Counted from the stretch's first letter, positions 35,962 through 45,381 are shown. The stretch: 64,000 bases of DNA from Rufibacter radiotolerans (GCF_001078055.1 NZ_CP010777.1:332408-396407), one strand, 5' to 3'. Notes: generated by a model from the sequence alone, not told the origin. Numbers and translations are program-made.

Positions 35962-37056
35962 CTACCGTTGTTGCGAAGAAAGGGAAGCCGCTTCTTTGCC
36001 CTCCACTGCATCATGTACCATCAACAGCGTTCGGGTAGGGTAGGCGAACTCAATGCCGTGTTTCTCAAACTCCTCAAAGATCCGGAAGTTGATGTTCTGG
36101 TGAATGTCCATGTAGGTGTTGTACTCCTTGTCCAGCACGTAATACACCACCTCATAGTCCAGACTGGAATCGCCGTAGGCGGCAAAGTGGGCCCGGTCAA
36201 ATTGCACCGGGTGCTGTTCCTTTACAATGCCTTCCAACAGGCGGGGTATCAGTTTGATGTTCTCCAAAGAAGTCTGGTAAATTATGCCCAGCTTAAAAGT
36301 GACCCTTCGGCGCATTAACTGCTTGAAGTTATGGATGCGCGAGCCCGTCAGGTCACTGTTGGCCACCACCAGTTGCTCGCCAGAAAGGCTTTTGATGCGG
36401 GTGGTTTTGAGGCCAATGTAATCTACGGTTCCAGACTTGTCGCCTATCACTATAAAGTCGCCGGTCTCAAAGGGGCGGTCAAAGAAAATCACGAAGTAGT
36501 TGAACACGTCGCCCAGAATGTTCTGCGCGGCCAGCGCGATGGCGATACCCCCAATACCCAGCCCGGTGATGATGGTGGTGACGTTGTAGCCCATATTGTC
36601 AAAGAGAAACAGCAGGCCAATTACCCAGATTACGGCGTTGATGATGAGCATGAGGCCACCCAGTTGTTTCACTTTCTCCTCGCCGCGCTCCTGTTTGCGC
36701 ACGTAGGTTTTGAGCAGCAGCAGAATGGTGGAAGAGATAAGGCGCACAAACAGGAACGTGATCACCATGGTGGTGGCGATGCTGAGCACGTTCTGGGCTT
36801 TTCCAGAGAGGTTCAGGTAACTGATGCCCATATAGACGACGGCAAAATAAAGCGCCGGAATAAGAAACCGGTCAATGCCTTCCACCAGAAAATCATCAAA
36901 GTGCGTTTTGGTGCCTTCCACCCAGTTTTTAACCTTTTTCAGAAAAATGTGCTTGAAAGAGCGAATCAGGAGCAGGCCAATAACAATAATGCCTATGGCC
37001 ACCAGGTAATCAAAAACGCTGTTGTGGTAGTAGGTCTTGAATAGTAAATCATTCAT
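35962..37056 (-). CDS. Mechanosensitive ion channel, MscS family
   Basis: A 364-residue inner-membrane channel that opens on osmotic downshock. Four or five N-terminal helices are followed by the pore-lining TM3 and upper beta domain (GLGIGGIAIALAAQNILGDVFNYFVIFFDRPFETGDFIVIGDKSGTV contains the Gly/Ala-rich pore pattern). The C-terminal MscS domain ends near residue 350. The ATG at 37056 was chosen (MNDLLFKTYY); an upstream in-frame ATG adds a non-homologous tail. It is monocistronic, with a palindrome 6 bp after its stop. Confidence 0.9.
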   Translation of the reverse strand: MNDLLFKTYYHNSVFDYLVAIGIIVIGLLLIRSFKHIFLKKVKNWVEGTKTHFDDFLVEGIDRFLIPALYFAVVYMGISYLNLSGKAQNVLSIATTMVITFLFVRLISSTILLLLKTYVRKQERGEEKVKQLGGLMLIINAVIWVIGLLFLFDNMGYNVTTIITGLGIGGIAIALAAQNILGDVFNYFVIFFDRPFETGDFIVIGDKSGTVDYIGLKTTRIKSLSGEQLVVANSDLTGSRIHNFKQLMRRRVTFKLGIIYQTSLENIKLIPRLLEGIVKEQHPVQFDRAHFAAYGDSSLDYEVVYYVLDKEYNTYMDIHQNINFRIFEEFEKHGIEFAYPTRTLLMVHDAVEGKEAASLSSQQR

Positions 37057-37452
37057 AAACGCAGAAAGGAAAATAGCCCCTCGGGCTGAGATGCCAGATG
37101 ATGGACCGTATTGGGAATGAATACTCATACGGTTTTATTCCGGGAGGTAGTTATACCTAAAATCAACCTTAGAATAGGACCTTTCCTGACAACGAACCCA
37201 GCGGCCTATGGTCAGGAAGGTTTTTAATGCCATTAGCTCCTGAACTGGATCTATACCTCAAGTTAGTCTAAAAACCTATTTACTTTCCCCTGCCTCATAA
37301 AAGTCTGAGGTAAAACAAATTTGGATTTGCCCTTGAAATGCTCCAAATAGGTAAGAAAATACTTCCCAAGTCCGATTCTTTGACCAACAGATTGACTTAG
37401 AAGGAGGTGTCTGCTTCCTTATATACTATTGGTTAGCCGCTATCCAACAAAG
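37057..37452. other. Gene-free interval between MscS and NTF2-like genes
   Basis: 396 bp with no credible gene. A stem-loop near 37178-37227 pairs ACCTTTCCTGAC (one bulge) with GTCAGGAAGGT and is followed by TTTTT on the plus strand, but no plus-strand gene lies upstream. It may be a terminator for antisense transcription. No TAnnTTTG box is obvious for the channel gene. Confidence 0.4.
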
Positions 37453-37968
37453 CTATTTACCCTTTGCGGCCTGGGCGGCTTTCAGGTCACAGCCTTCTTT
37501 GCGGCGGGTATCTGCTATGGAGAAAATCTTCCAGCCGGTGGCGCTGCGGTAAAGTTGGAACGCGTCTACCCCGCAGTGGCTGAAGGTGTCGCCTACGTAA
37601 AAGGCGTACTGGCACCAGAGCGTGGCCAGGTCGCCGTCAATGGCCACTTTCACGTCCCAGATGCGCTCATCCAGTACCTGCGGGTGTTTCTGGCCAATCA
37701 TCTCCACAAATTTCTGCATGGGTGTCTCCCGGGGAAGGACCGTGCCGTCTTTACCGGCGCCCACTGAAATAAGCCGGGCGTTAGGGGCCAGAACCGATCG
37801 GGCCAGGGTGCTGTCGCTGGCGCGCATGGCGTCAAAAAACTTCACCACCGCCTGTTCCACGGCTTTGGCCTCTGTGGCCTGCGGGGCAGGAGAGGTTTTC
37901 TTGCTCTGGGCAAGGGTACTGGTACTGAAAAGCAGACAGATACAGAAGAATAGAAAAGGCTGGCGCAT
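37453..37968 (-). CDS. Exported NTF2-like / DUF4440-type protein
   Basis: A 171-residue protein with a signal peptide (FFCICLLFSTSTLAQ). The mature part is an NTF2-like alpha+beta cone: VEQAVVKFFDAMRASDSTLARSVLAPNARLISVG, VKVAIDGDLATLWCQYAFYVG, and GVDAFQLYRSATGWKIFSIADTRR, matching SnoaL/DUF4440 sequences. The pocket is often hydrophobic and non-catalytic, and its role is unknown. It lies next to the zinc-knuckle gene on the same strand, 59 bp downstream of it. Confidence 0.82.
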   Translation of the reverse strand: MRQPFLFFCICLLFSTSTLAQSKKTSPAPQATEAKAVEQAVVKFFDAMRASDSTLARSVLAPNARLISVGAGKDGTVLPRETPMQKFVEMIGQKHPQVLDERIWDVKVAIDGDLATLWCQYAFYVGDTFSHCGVDAFQLYRSATGWKIFSIADTRRKEGCDLKAAQAAKGK

Positions 37969-38027
37969 GGTGGAAGAGTAGGAGGTAAAAAGTTAGGTGA
38001 TTTTTGGTTTAAAAGGAATGGCCCGGT

Positions 38028-38627
38028 TTAGATGAAAACCAGCCGGTCCTGCAGCATGGCGCGCAGTTCAGGGGGAAGCCCGAAGTGGGTGTCCATGAAA
38101 TCATCCAGAATCTGGCGGGTGTGCGGCGAGATCAGCTCCTGGATCTCTTCCATAGCCTGTCCACTGATCATGTAGGGCATGTAGGTGTAAAGCAGGTCTT
38201 TGCCATCGCACTGGGCGTAGATCTGGTATTCAGAGCAGGCTTCGCGCGGCGTGCCGGTGACCAGGCAATGGGACAGCCATTTATCCAACTGCAAAGGATT
38301 GGGCAACGCCAGAAGCGCCTCGCGCCGGGCCACCAGATTCACGTGTTTCTGAAAATAGGCTTCAATATTGGCTTTAGATTCTACAGAGAGTTCTTCGCGC
38401 AGTTGCTGGGCGCATTCTAAGCAGATGGCGTACTCAAAGATCACGTCCTGCAGCTTGGCTTCTGGGTAGTGGCGCACGGCTTTCTCTACCAGGTAGGGCA
38501 CCCCGTTCTGCAGCAGGAACCCCTCACAGGTAATACAGGCATGGAACGGCTGGCCCGTGGCTACCGAGTGCAGCTCCTTCGGGATGGGCTCAAATTCATG
38601 GTCCAGGTGCAGGGGTGGTAAATCCAT
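38028..38627 (-). CDS. Hypothetical protein with two CxxC knuckles
   Basis: A 199-residue cytoplasmic protein not recognised as a named family. Cys31-x2-Cys34 (CITC) and Cys69-x2-Cys72 (CLEC) could bind one zinc in a ribbon. A further CSEYQIYAQCDG lies mid-protein. The remainder is mostly helical, ending EELISPHTRQILDDFMDTHFGLPPEL. The function is unknown. It is divergent from the amidase gene, with a palindrome in the shared upstream region. Confidence 0.72.
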   Translation of the reverse strand: MDLPPLHLDHEFEPIPKELHSVATGQPFHACITCEGFLLQNGVPYLVEKAVRHYPEAKLQDVIFEYAICLECAQQLREELSVESKANIEAYFQKHVNLVARREALLALPNPLQLDKWLSHCLVTGTPREACSEYQIYAQCDGKDLLYTYMPYMISGQAMEEIQELISPHTRQILDDFMDTHFGLPPELRAMLQDRLVFI

Positions 38628-38704
38628 GGCAGGTCAGGCTAAGGAAACAAATTGTCAAGGTGCCTAAGTTACCGGTTTTCAGGTTTGCATGGAACAGCGG
38701 AAAG

Positions 38705-38744
38705 CTGTTTTTGGCCTGTTTTCTGAAAAACAGGCTCAAAACGG
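38705..38744. repeat. Intergenic GTTTT-type palindrome, copy 16
   Basis: CTGTTTTTGGCCTGTTTT and AAAACAGGCTCAAAACGG with some mismatches. It lies between divergent genes, 70 bp before the amidase start, so it is one of the copies not in a 3' position. Confidence 0.65.
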
Positions 38745-38814
38745 GAATCATGCTTTACTACAGTTCAGGAGGAAATCGCCATATTTGGCGTCTTTACTTT
38801 CTTTTGCGTCTGCC

Positions 38815-39777
38815 ATGAAACCACTGTACTCTTTGCTCTTCTGTGTTGCCCTGTCGCTGGCTTCCTGCACTTCCAATCCCTACGCTACCACCAACAAGGA
38901 ATATAAAAAGAAAACCAAAGCCTACGCCAAGTCCCTTCGGGCCAGGCCCGTAACCAACCCCGGTGAAGACAGCCTGGTGCAGGGCGATTACTGGGTGGGC
39001 ACCACCAACTTCAGCATGCGCAAGCCCAATTACGTGGTCATCCATCACACGGCGCAGAAGTCCACCGACCAGACCCTGAAGACCTTTACCATGCCCAAGA
39101 CGCAGGTGAGCGCCCATTACGTGATTGGCCGGGACGGCAAGGTGTACCATATGCTCAGCGACTACCTGCGGGCCTGGCACGCGGGCTCGGGTAAGTGGGG
39201 CAATACCTCAGACCTGAACTCCTCTTCCATTGGCATTGAACTGGACAACAACGGGTACGAGCCGTTCCAGGAGGCCCAGATCAACAGCCTGCTGCAGGTG
39301 CTGGCCATCCTCAAGAAAACCCACGGCATTCCGGTGGCCAATTTCATAGGCCACTCAGACATTGCCCCCAGCCGCAAGGTAGACCCTAACCCCACGTTCC
39401 CCTGGAAACAGCTGGCCCAGGCCGGTTACGGCATCTGGTATGATGAGGAAGCGGTGCGTAACTCGGTGTTTGAAACCGTTATTCCACCGTTCACAGATTC
39501 CACGGCCCAGGTGCGCTTAGACAGCGTGGCGGTGCCCGCTGATAGTAGTTTGGTGCCTGTGCCCGTTGTTATGGCGCCTTTGCCGGTGGTGGCCGTAGAC
39601 ACCATCCCAGCCTCGTTCCAGCCCAAAGACGCCTTGCGCATTATTGGCTATGACGTGCAGAACCTGGAGGCGGCCATTAAGGCGTTTAAACTGCATTTCA
39701 TCCAGAAAGAAGTGAATGGCGTGCTCACCGATGACGACAAGAAAGTGCTCTACCACCTGTACAAGAAAAGCCTTTAG
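38815..39777 (+). CDS. N-acetylmuramoyl-L-alanine amidase lipoprotein
   Basis: A 320-residue lipoprotein. The ATG at 38815 gives a signal ending ALSLASC with lipidated Cys18. An Amidase_2/PGRP domain follows: zinc ligands in VVIHHTAQ (His77/78) and in GHSDIAPSRKVDPNPTFPW, with the HYVIGRDGKVYHML and AWHAGSGKW segments. It cleaves the lactyl-amide bond of peptidoglycan from the periplasm. A Pro/Val-rich linker precedes a C-terminal peptidoglycan-binding-like helical unit (LRIIGYDVQNLEAAIKAFKLHF). A longer upstream frame would run through the palindrome and is not used. It is followed by a class A PBP on the same strand. Confidence 0.9.
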   Translation: MKPLYSLLFCVALSLASCTSNPYATTNKEYKKKTKAYAKSLRARPVTNPGEDSLVQGDYWVGTTNFSMRKPNYVVIHHTAQKSTDQTLKTFTMPKTQVSAHYVIGRDGKVYHMLSDYLRAWHAGSGKWGNTSDLNSSSIGIELDNNGYEPFQEAQINSLLQVLAILKKTHGIPVANFIGHSDIAPSRKVDPNPTFPWKQLAQAGYGIWYDEEAVRNSVFETVIPPFTDSTAQVRLDSVAVPADSSLVPVPVVMAPLPVVAVDTIPASFQPKDALRIIGYDVQNLEAAIKAFKLHFIQKEVNGVLTDDDKKVLYHLYKKSL

Positions 39778-39823
39778 GGAATTGATTTGCCCATTTTGCG
39801 TGTTGCGCCAAGGAGGAACAGGT

Positions 39824-39865
39824 TCTGTTTCAGGGCTGTTTTCCAGAAAATAGCCCCGAAACAGA
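39824..39865. repeat. Intergenic GTTTT-type palindrome, copy 17
   Basis: TCTGTTTCAGGGCTGTTTTC and the right arm AAAATAGCCCCGAAACAGA, with the CAGGGCTG sub-variant as in copy 1. It lies 47 bp after the amidase stop and upstream of the PBP promoter. Confidence 0.7.
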
Positions 39866-39897
39866 TAAGCTACTTCGGGAAAGCCCACACTTTCCTG

Positions 39898-39905
39898 TAA
39901 CTTTG
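39898..39905 (+). promoter_or_regulatory. -7 box of the penicillin-binding protein gene
   Basis: TAACTTTG matches TAnnTTTG exactly, with a weak TTCG at -33 (39874-39877, 20-bp spacer). The predicted leader is short, about 15-20 nt. Confidence 0.5.
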
Positions 39906-39928
39906 TAACGTTTTGAGAAGGGCGTACT

Positions 39929-42271
39929 ATGCCCATGAACAACCGCATGCCAGAAGAAATAGAAATTACCCCTTCGCGTACAAAATTCAATAAATGGATC
40001 AGGACCCTCTGGAAGCTGTTTGGCTTAGGGGTGGTGTTTGTGGTGGTGTATTTTGTAGCCGTAGACCTTAACTTATTTTACCTGTTTGGAGCCTCGCCGG
40101 GCTTAGATGACCTGGAGAACCCGCGCAGCAACCTGCCCTCTGAGATCTATACCGCAGACGGTGTGATGGTGGGCCGCTATTTCCGGGAGAACCGTGACCC
40201 CGTTCCGTTTGACAGCATCTCGCCTATGATGGTGAAGGCCCTGGTGGCCACCGAGGATGAGCGTTTCTACGAGCACCAGGGCATTGACCCTATCTCAGTA
40301 CTGGCGGCTGTGAAAGACAACCTGAAAGGCGATTCAAGGGGAGCCAGCACGCTTACCCAGCAGTTGGCCAAAAACCTCTATAAAACCCGCACCAAGAACA
40401 CCAAAGGGGTGTTGGGCTATATACCGGGCATCTCCACGGTGGTGGCCAAGACCAAGGAGTGGAACACCTCCATTAAGCTGGAGCAGCGCTATACCAAAGA
40501 CGAGATCCTGGGCATGTACCTGAACACGGTAGACTTCGGGAGCAACGCCTTCGGGATAAAAGTGGCCGCCAAGACTTTTTTCAGTACCACCCCAGAGAAA
40601 TTGAAGCCCGAGGAGGCCGCCATGTTGGTGGGCGTGCTCAAGGCTCCTACTACCTATAACCCTAAGTTCAACCCAAAAAATGCCCTGGCCCGCCGCAACG
40701 TGGTGCTCCAGCAGATGGCACGTAACCAAGTGATTACCCCGGCCCAGGCCGATTCCCTGAGCCAACTCCCCATCACCCTTAAATACCAGGTAGAACAGCA
40801 CCTGGACGGCGTGCCGGCCTATTACCGCCAGGCCGTGAACGAATTTGTGCGCACCTGGGCCGAAAAGCACGAGCTGGACATGTACTCAGACGGGCTTAAG
40901 ATCTACCTCACCATTGACTCGCGCATGCAGAACCTGGCCGAAGAGGCCCTGCGCGAAAAGATGAAGACCCTTCAGAACCGGTTTGAAGGACACTGGCGCA
41001 ACCGTAACCCCTGGGTAGACGACCAGGACAACGAGATTCCGGGCTTCATTGAGAGTGCCATCAAACGTACCGGGGTCTACCAGTCGCTCAAGAACAAATA
41101 CGGCAATGATACCACCGCCATTAACCGGGCCCTAAACGAGCCCAAGGTGATGACGGTGTTCAGCTACAAAGGCCCCAAGGAAATGACCATGAGTTCTATG
41201 GACTCCCTGCGGTACTACAAACGGTTCCTGCGCGCCGGCATGATGACCATGGACCCTTTCACGGGGCATATTAAAGCCTGGGTGGGCGGCATTGACTATG
41301 AGAACTTTAAATATGACCACGTAAAGCAGGCCAAGCGGCAGCCGGGCTCTACCTTCAAGCCTTTTGTATATGCCGCCGCCATTGACCAGGGCTATTCGCC
41401 GTGTGACAAGATTCAGGACCAGCGCGTGACCATTAAGTACGTGGAGAACGGCAAGCCCATGGAGTGGACGCCTAATAACGCAGACCATTCCATCTCCGGT
41501 CGGCAGATGACGCTTCGGCACGCCATGGGTCGGTCCATAAATACCGTTACCGCGCAATTGACCGAGGCCATTGGGCCCGAGGCCGTGCGCAAGTTCGCCC
41601 GCAGGTTGGGGATCACCAGCCCCATGCAGGCGGTGCCTTCCATTGGCTTAGGCTCCAATGACGTGAACATCTATGAGATGGTGAATGCCTACAGCACGTT
41701 CGTAAACAACGGTTTCCTAAACAAACCTATGTTAGTGCTGCGCATTGAAGACCGGAGTGGGAACGTGATTGAGCAGTTCAACCCACAGCAGAAAAGGGTG
41801 ATCACCGAAGAGACGGCTTTCCTGATGGTGCACATGCTCAAAGGCTCGATGGAAGAACCCGGCGGTACCTCACAAGCCCTGTGGGAATATGACCTCTGGA
41901 AGAAGGGAAACCAGATAGGCGGTAAAACCGGTACTACCTCTAACCACTCAGATGGCTGGTACATGGGTGTGTCCAAAAACCTGGTGACAGGCGTGTGGGT
42001 GGGCGGCGAAGACCGCAGTATTCACTTCAGGACCTCCGCCACGGGCGAGGGCTCCAAAACGGCCCTGCCTATTTTTGGCCGGTTCATGGAGAAAGTGTAC
42101 AAAGACCCTAATCTGGGGATTAAACTGGGGACCTTCCCAAAGCCAACCGTGAAAATCAATAAGCCCTACAACTGTATTACCGTGATGCCACGTAAGCCTA
42201 AAATTGTAGACTCAACGGCCGTAGACAGCATGCTGCAGCAGATGAATGACAGCATTATCTCTGCGTTCTAA
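39929..42271 (+). CDS. Class A penicillin-binding protein (PBP1A-like)
   Basis: A 780-residue bifunctional peptidoglycan synthase. A short cytoplasmic tail and one transmembrane helix (about 32-52) precede the GT51 glycosyltransferase domain (EDERFYEHQGID with the catalytic Glu, GASTLTQQLAKNLY) and the transpeptidase domain with Ser-x-x-Lys in GSTFKPF (about Ser474), the SxN motif in SINTV and KTG in GGKTGTTSNHSDGWYMG (about 669). It polymerises and cross-links the wall from lipid II. It lies downstream of the amidase, suggesting a wall-remodelling neighbourhood. Confidence 0.95.
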   Translation: MPMNNRMPEEIEITPSRTKFNKWIRTLWKLFGLGVVFVVVYFVAVDLNLFYLFGASPGLDDLENPRSNLPSEIYTADGVMVGRYFRENRDPVPFDSISPMMVKALVATEDERFYEHQGIDPISVLAAVKDNLKGDSRGASTLTQQLAKNLYKTRTKNTKGVLGYIPGISTVVAKTKEWNTSIKLEQRYTKDEILGMYLNTVDFGSNAFGIKVAAKTFFSTTPEKLKPEEAAMLVGVLKAPTTYNPKFNPKNALARRNVVLQQMARNQVITPAQADSLSQLPITLKYQVEQHLDGVPAYYRQAVNEFVRTWAEKHELDMYSDGLKIYLTIDSRMQNLAEEALREKMKTLQNRFEGHWRNRNPWVDDQDNEIPGFIESAIKRTGVYQSLKNKYGNDTTAINRALNEPKVMTVFSYKGPKEMTMSSMDSLRYYKRFLRAGMMTMDPFTGHIKAWVGGIDYENFKYDHVKQAKRQPGSTFKPFVYAAAIDQGYSPCDKIQDQRVTIKYVENGKPMEWTPNNADHSISGRQMTLRHAMGRSINTVTAQLTEAIGPEAVRKFARRLGITSPMQAVPSIGLGSNDVNIYEMVNAYSTFVNNGFLNKPMLVLRIEDRSGNVIEQFNPQQKRVITEETAFLMVHMLKGSMEEPGGTSQALWEYDLWKKGNQIGGKTGTTSNHSDGWYMGVSKNLVTGVWVGGEDRSIHFRTSATGEGSKTALPIFGRFMEKVYKDPNLGIKLGTFPKPTVKINKPYNCITVMPRKPKIVDSTAVDSMLQQMNDSIISAF

Positions 42272-42293
42272 TACTTACGCAAACATTAAAAAG

Positions 42294-42327
42294 AAAGGCC
42301 CGGTCACTTATGAAAGTGCCGGGCTTT
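42294..42327. terminator. Terminator between PBP and the exopolysaccharide locus
   Basis: A stem-loop with imperfect arms around AAGGCCCGGTCACTT and AAGTGCCGGGCTTTT, 23 bp after the PBP stop and followed by a T-rich tract. It separates the convergent PBP and wecB genes. It is a conventional terminator, unrelated to the GTTTT palindromes. Confidence 0.75.
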
Positions 42328-42377
42328 TGCTGTTGGAATGCTCCTTCTTTTAGAAGGGTAGGTGGAGCGGAAAGGGT

Positions 42378-43520
42378 TTAGGCAGACGGAATAGGTTCTA
42401 ATATAGGCACGGTGGGGCTGGGCACTATGTTGTAAATTTTCAGAAGCTTCTCTACAATGCGGTCAGCAGCTTTGCCATCCCAGAGGGGTACAATACCCCC
42501 TTTTTTCCAATCGCCTTTTAATAGCTTATCTAGATAAGGCTTCAGGTTAGTGGGGTCTGTGCCCACCAGTTCATTGGTTCCTAGGGTTATGGTTTCCGGC
42601 CTTTCGGTGTTGTTTCTTAAGGTTAGGCAGGGTACTCCCATAACAGTTGTCTCCTCTGTGATGCCGCCAGAATCTGTTATTACTCCTTTTGAATTCTTAA
42701 CTAGGTGATTGAATTCCAGATAAGACAAGGGCTCTACCAGGCAAAGACGCTCATGCTCTATGTGTAAGCCCTCCAGTATTTTTGCTGTTCTGGGGTGCAC
42801 TGGGAATATAACCGGGAAGTCATTGGTGCCGTCAATAATCGCTTCCATCATGGTCTTAAGTTGGCCTTCCTCGTCCACGTTGGCGGGTCTGTGCAGGGTA
42901 AGCGTAAAGTAGGATTTCTCTTTTAGCCTTTCCCCATTCACGCAAATCTCCGGATCTTTAAGCCTATCCATATTGGAGAGCAGTGTATCAATCATAGTAT
43001 TCCCCACAAAATGGATTTTGTCAGGAGAAACACCGTTGGCCCTAAGGTTTTGGTTGGCCACCTCTGAGGTTGTGAAAAAATGATCTGTGATGCTGTCCGT
43101 GACTATCCTGTTTATTTCTTCAGGCATGGTCATGTCTCCGGAGCGGATTCCGCCTTCCACGTGGGCTACATCTACACAGAGTTTTTTAGCCGTAATGGCG
43201 CAGGCCATAGTAGAGGTAACATCACCCACCACCACTACTACATCTGGTTTGTTGCTCTCAAGTTCCTTTTCAAAGCGCGTCATGATAGAGGCCGTCTGCT
43301 CAGCCTGAGAACCTCCACCTGCTTCCAGGTTGGCATGGGGCTCAGGAATGCCCAGTTCTTCAAAAAAATTACCAGACATCTTTTTATCATAATGCTGGCC
43401 CGTATGTACAAGCCTATAGCTTACCTTATGCCCGGCGCTAATCGCATTCTCTATGGCCTTAATAATAGGGGCGATCTTCATAAAATTTGGCCGTGCTCCA
43501 GCAACAATTGTAATTTTCAT
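42378..43520 (-). CDS. wecB: UDP-N-acetylglucosamine 2-epimerase (non-hydrolysing)
   Basis: A 380-residue GT-B-fold enzyme that interconverts UDP-GlcNAc and UDP-ManNAc. Family marks are the N-terminal VAGARPNFMKIAPII, VHTGQHYDKKMSG, the GDVTSTMA segment, HVEGGIRSGDMTMPEEINR and the C-terminal TDSGGITEETTVMGVPCLTLRNNTERPET. It is the last gene of the polysaccharide operon and supplies the ManNAc donor that the WecG/TagA-like enzyme just upstream would use. Confidence 0.95.
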   Translation of the reverse strand: MKITIVAGARPNFMKIAPIIKAIENAISAGHKVSYRLVHTGQHYDKKMSGNFFEELGIPEPHANLEAGGGSQAEQTASIMTRFEKELESNKPDVVVVVGDVTSTMACAITAKKLCVDVAHVEGGIRSGDMTMPEEINRIVTDSITDHFFTTSEVANQNLRANGVSPDKIHFVGNTMIDTLLSNMDRLKDPEICVNGERLKEKSYFTLTLHRPANVDEEGQLKTMMEAIIDGTNDFPVIFPVHPRTAKILEGLHIEHERLCLVEPLSYLEFNHLVKNSKGVITDSGGITEETTVMGVPCLTLRNNTERPETITLGTNELVGTDPTNLKPYLDKLLKGDWKKGGIVPLWDGKAADRIVEKLLKIYNIVPSPTVPILEPIPSA

Positions 43521-43564
43521 ACCATAGGGAGTTATGTAATTGGCAAAACATGATGTAAAATGGT

Positions 43565-44320
43565 TTAAGCGTATGCTTCCTGGTTCTTTTTGCTCTTGAA
43601 CATTTCCTTAAAAAGGGCGAGTAAAAAGTAAGAGTTGCAAATGGCGTAGCGTTTGGCAAGCCTTTGAGGGTCCTGAATCGTTCTAACCAGCCACCGTAAG
43701 CCCAATCTTTTGGTAAGGGAGTCCAGTTTGACGTCTCCTACAAAATATTCATAGCTACCCCCAACACCCATAATTACATTGGCATTAAGCTGGTTATGGT
43801 ATTTGATGATAAACTCTTCCTTTCTGGGGGAGCCAAAGGCTACAAATAAGAAGTCAGGGGCAAAAGAGGCAATTCTGGAAACAACATTGGCTTCTTCTTG
43901 CTCTACATTATAGTAGCCATTTTGGTAGGCCACCTTATCTAACAACTGAGGGTAGTCCTGTGCAATCTTCAGGTGCACTCTGTCCAGCAGTTCTTGAGGA
44001 GAGCCCAGGAAGAAAATTTTATACCCAGATAAGCTTGACTCTTTGATTAGCTCCACCATAAGCTCTGCACCAGAGATAGAGGAGATTTTGTGTCCGTGCA
44101 CCAGATATTCAGCAAACACGATGGATTGGCCATCTGGTATGGTATGCGTGCCAGACTGGAATATCTTTTCAAGGTTAGAGTCTCTGGAGCCCTGGTATAG
44201 CTTAAGGGTATTCAAAGAGACAATAGTAGATACCTTATTCTCAGAAATCCTGGTTTTGAGCTCCTGAATAAGCGTGCTTCTGTCTTTGAGGTAAAGGTTA
44301 TAACCAAATAGCTTTTCCAT
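43565..44320 (-). CDS. WecG/TagA/CpsF-family glycosyltransferase
   Basis: A 251-residue GT26 enzyme. Known members add ManNAc (or ManNAcA) to GlcNAc-pyrophosphoryl-undecaprenol, forming the second sugar of a repeat unit. Recognisable motifs are TIPDGQSIVFAEYL, KIFFLGSPQELLDR, and FLFVAFGSPRKEEFI, where a conserved Gln/Glu motif lies. With wecB 44 bp downstream it makes a coherent ManNAc step. The acceptor is presumably made by a WecA-like enzyme encoded elsewhere. Confidence 0.9.
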   Translation of the reverse strand: MEKLFGYNLYLKDRSTLIQELKTRISENKVSTIVSLNTLKLYQGSRDSNLEKIFQSGTHTIPDGQSIVFAEYLVHGHKISSISGAELMVELIKESSLSGYKIFFLGSPQELLDRVHLKIAQDYPQLLDKVAYQNGYYNVEQEEANVVSRIASFAPDFLFVAFGSPRKEEFIIKYHNQLNANVIMGVGGSYEYFVGDVKLDSLTKRLGLRWLVRTIQDPQRLAKRYAICNSYFLLALFKEMFKSKKNQEAYA

Positions 44321-44355
44321 ATTATCTTACATTAGAGGTTATTCTACATTGCTTT

Positions 44356-45381
44356 TCAACTTAACTCGTGGTCTAATTGCACTGATGGCTGATAGATGGC
44401 AGACACAGATCTGGAAAGTGCCTCTTCATAAACTGCTTTCACTCGTTGGGCAATAGTTTCTGAGTCTAAGCCCAATTCTTTCAGGCGTTCTTCCCCTTTA
44501 GTGCGGTTCATGTTTTCTGAGAATTCCAGGGCCTGGCGTATTTTGTCAGCTACATCTGCTGGCTCAAAAGAAGAGACGTAGCATCCTGCCGTTTCGCCCA
44601 TCACCCATTTCACATCGCCCATGTCTGTAGCCACAATAGGGCAGTTGCAAGCCATGGCTTCTTTTACCACGTTGGGGGACCCTTCCATGAGAGAGGGTAC
44701 CACCAGCACATGAACCGAATTCAGGTATTTGGGTATGGCATCATGCGCAACCGGGAATGGATTGATAAGTTCTACCTCAGGCAGGTTTAGCAGGTCCAGG
44801 GCCTTTTTGGCTAATGGGAAGTTCTTTCTGATGTTGGTTTTGTTGCCTAGAAAGAGGACCTGTTGTTTGCTGTTATCCAGCGCAAGTTCCTCCCGGTAAT
44901 CTTGCGGGGAGGGGCTGAATTTTTTAAGGTTTACTCCGTTAGGAATAATATGGGATTTGTGCTTTAAGTAGACGTGCTGGTCTATATTGGCAGATTTGGA
45001 AATGATAGCCGTAACAAAGGGCTGAATAAGATAGGTCAGGAAAATGTTTAACCAACTGCTCAGTTGAATTTTGTTAACCCCAATATACTCCCCATAGGCG
45101 TCAGACCCCATTAAGGACAGGACCACGGGTGTTTTGCCGGCACCAATGACCGCAGACCAACCAGAAAGTGTAAAGTGGGCATGGATAAGGTCATAGGAGT
45201 TGTTCTTTAAAAACTTGCGGAGCCTTAGCCCAGCTTTTAGATAACCCATGATCCCTTTGCCCACAACCGGGAAATAATCTACCTGGGCACCAACCTTACG
45301 GAGAGATTCACCCTGTTCTTTGATGAAGGGAACAATGTCAAAGGTTCTACTATTACCGCTGCAAACAAAAAGGACTCTCAT
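44356..45381 (-). CDS. Glycosyltransferase family 4
   Basis: A 341-residue GT-B enzyme. The N-terminal half starts RVLFVCSGNSRTFDIVPFIKEQGESLRKVG, and the C-terminal donor domain has the GT4 block VVPSLMEGSPNVVKEAMACNCPIVATDMGDVKWV, with the EGSPNVVKEAMAC E-x7-E motif. It would add a sugar from a nucleotide donor to the lipid-linked repeat unit on the cytoplasmic face. Donor and linkage cannot be read from the sequence. It is 35 bp upstream of the WecG-like gene. Confidence 0.9.
   Translation of the reverse strand: MRVLFVCSGNSRTFDIVPFIKEQGESLRKVGAQVDYFPVVGKGIMGYLKAGLRLRKFLKNNSYDLIHAHFTLSGWSAVIGAGKTPVVLSLMGSDAYGEYIGVNKIQLSSWLNIFLTYLIQPFVTAIISKSANIDQHVYLKHKSHIIPNGVNLKKFSPSPQDYREELALDNSKQQVLFLGNKTNIRKNFPLAKKALDLLNLPEVELINPFPVAHDAIPKYLNSVHVLVVPSLMEGSPNVVKEAMACNCPIVATDMGDVKWVMGETAGCYVSSFEPADVADKIRQALEFSENMNRTKGEERLKELGLDSETIAQRVKAVYEEALSRSVSAIYQPSVQLDHELS

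Noticed and set aside
36331..37044. 237-residue plus-strand frame opposite the MscS gene
   Set aside because: Antisense shadow with strings of polar residues (NNGAY, EQQQNG); the MscS frame has clear homology.
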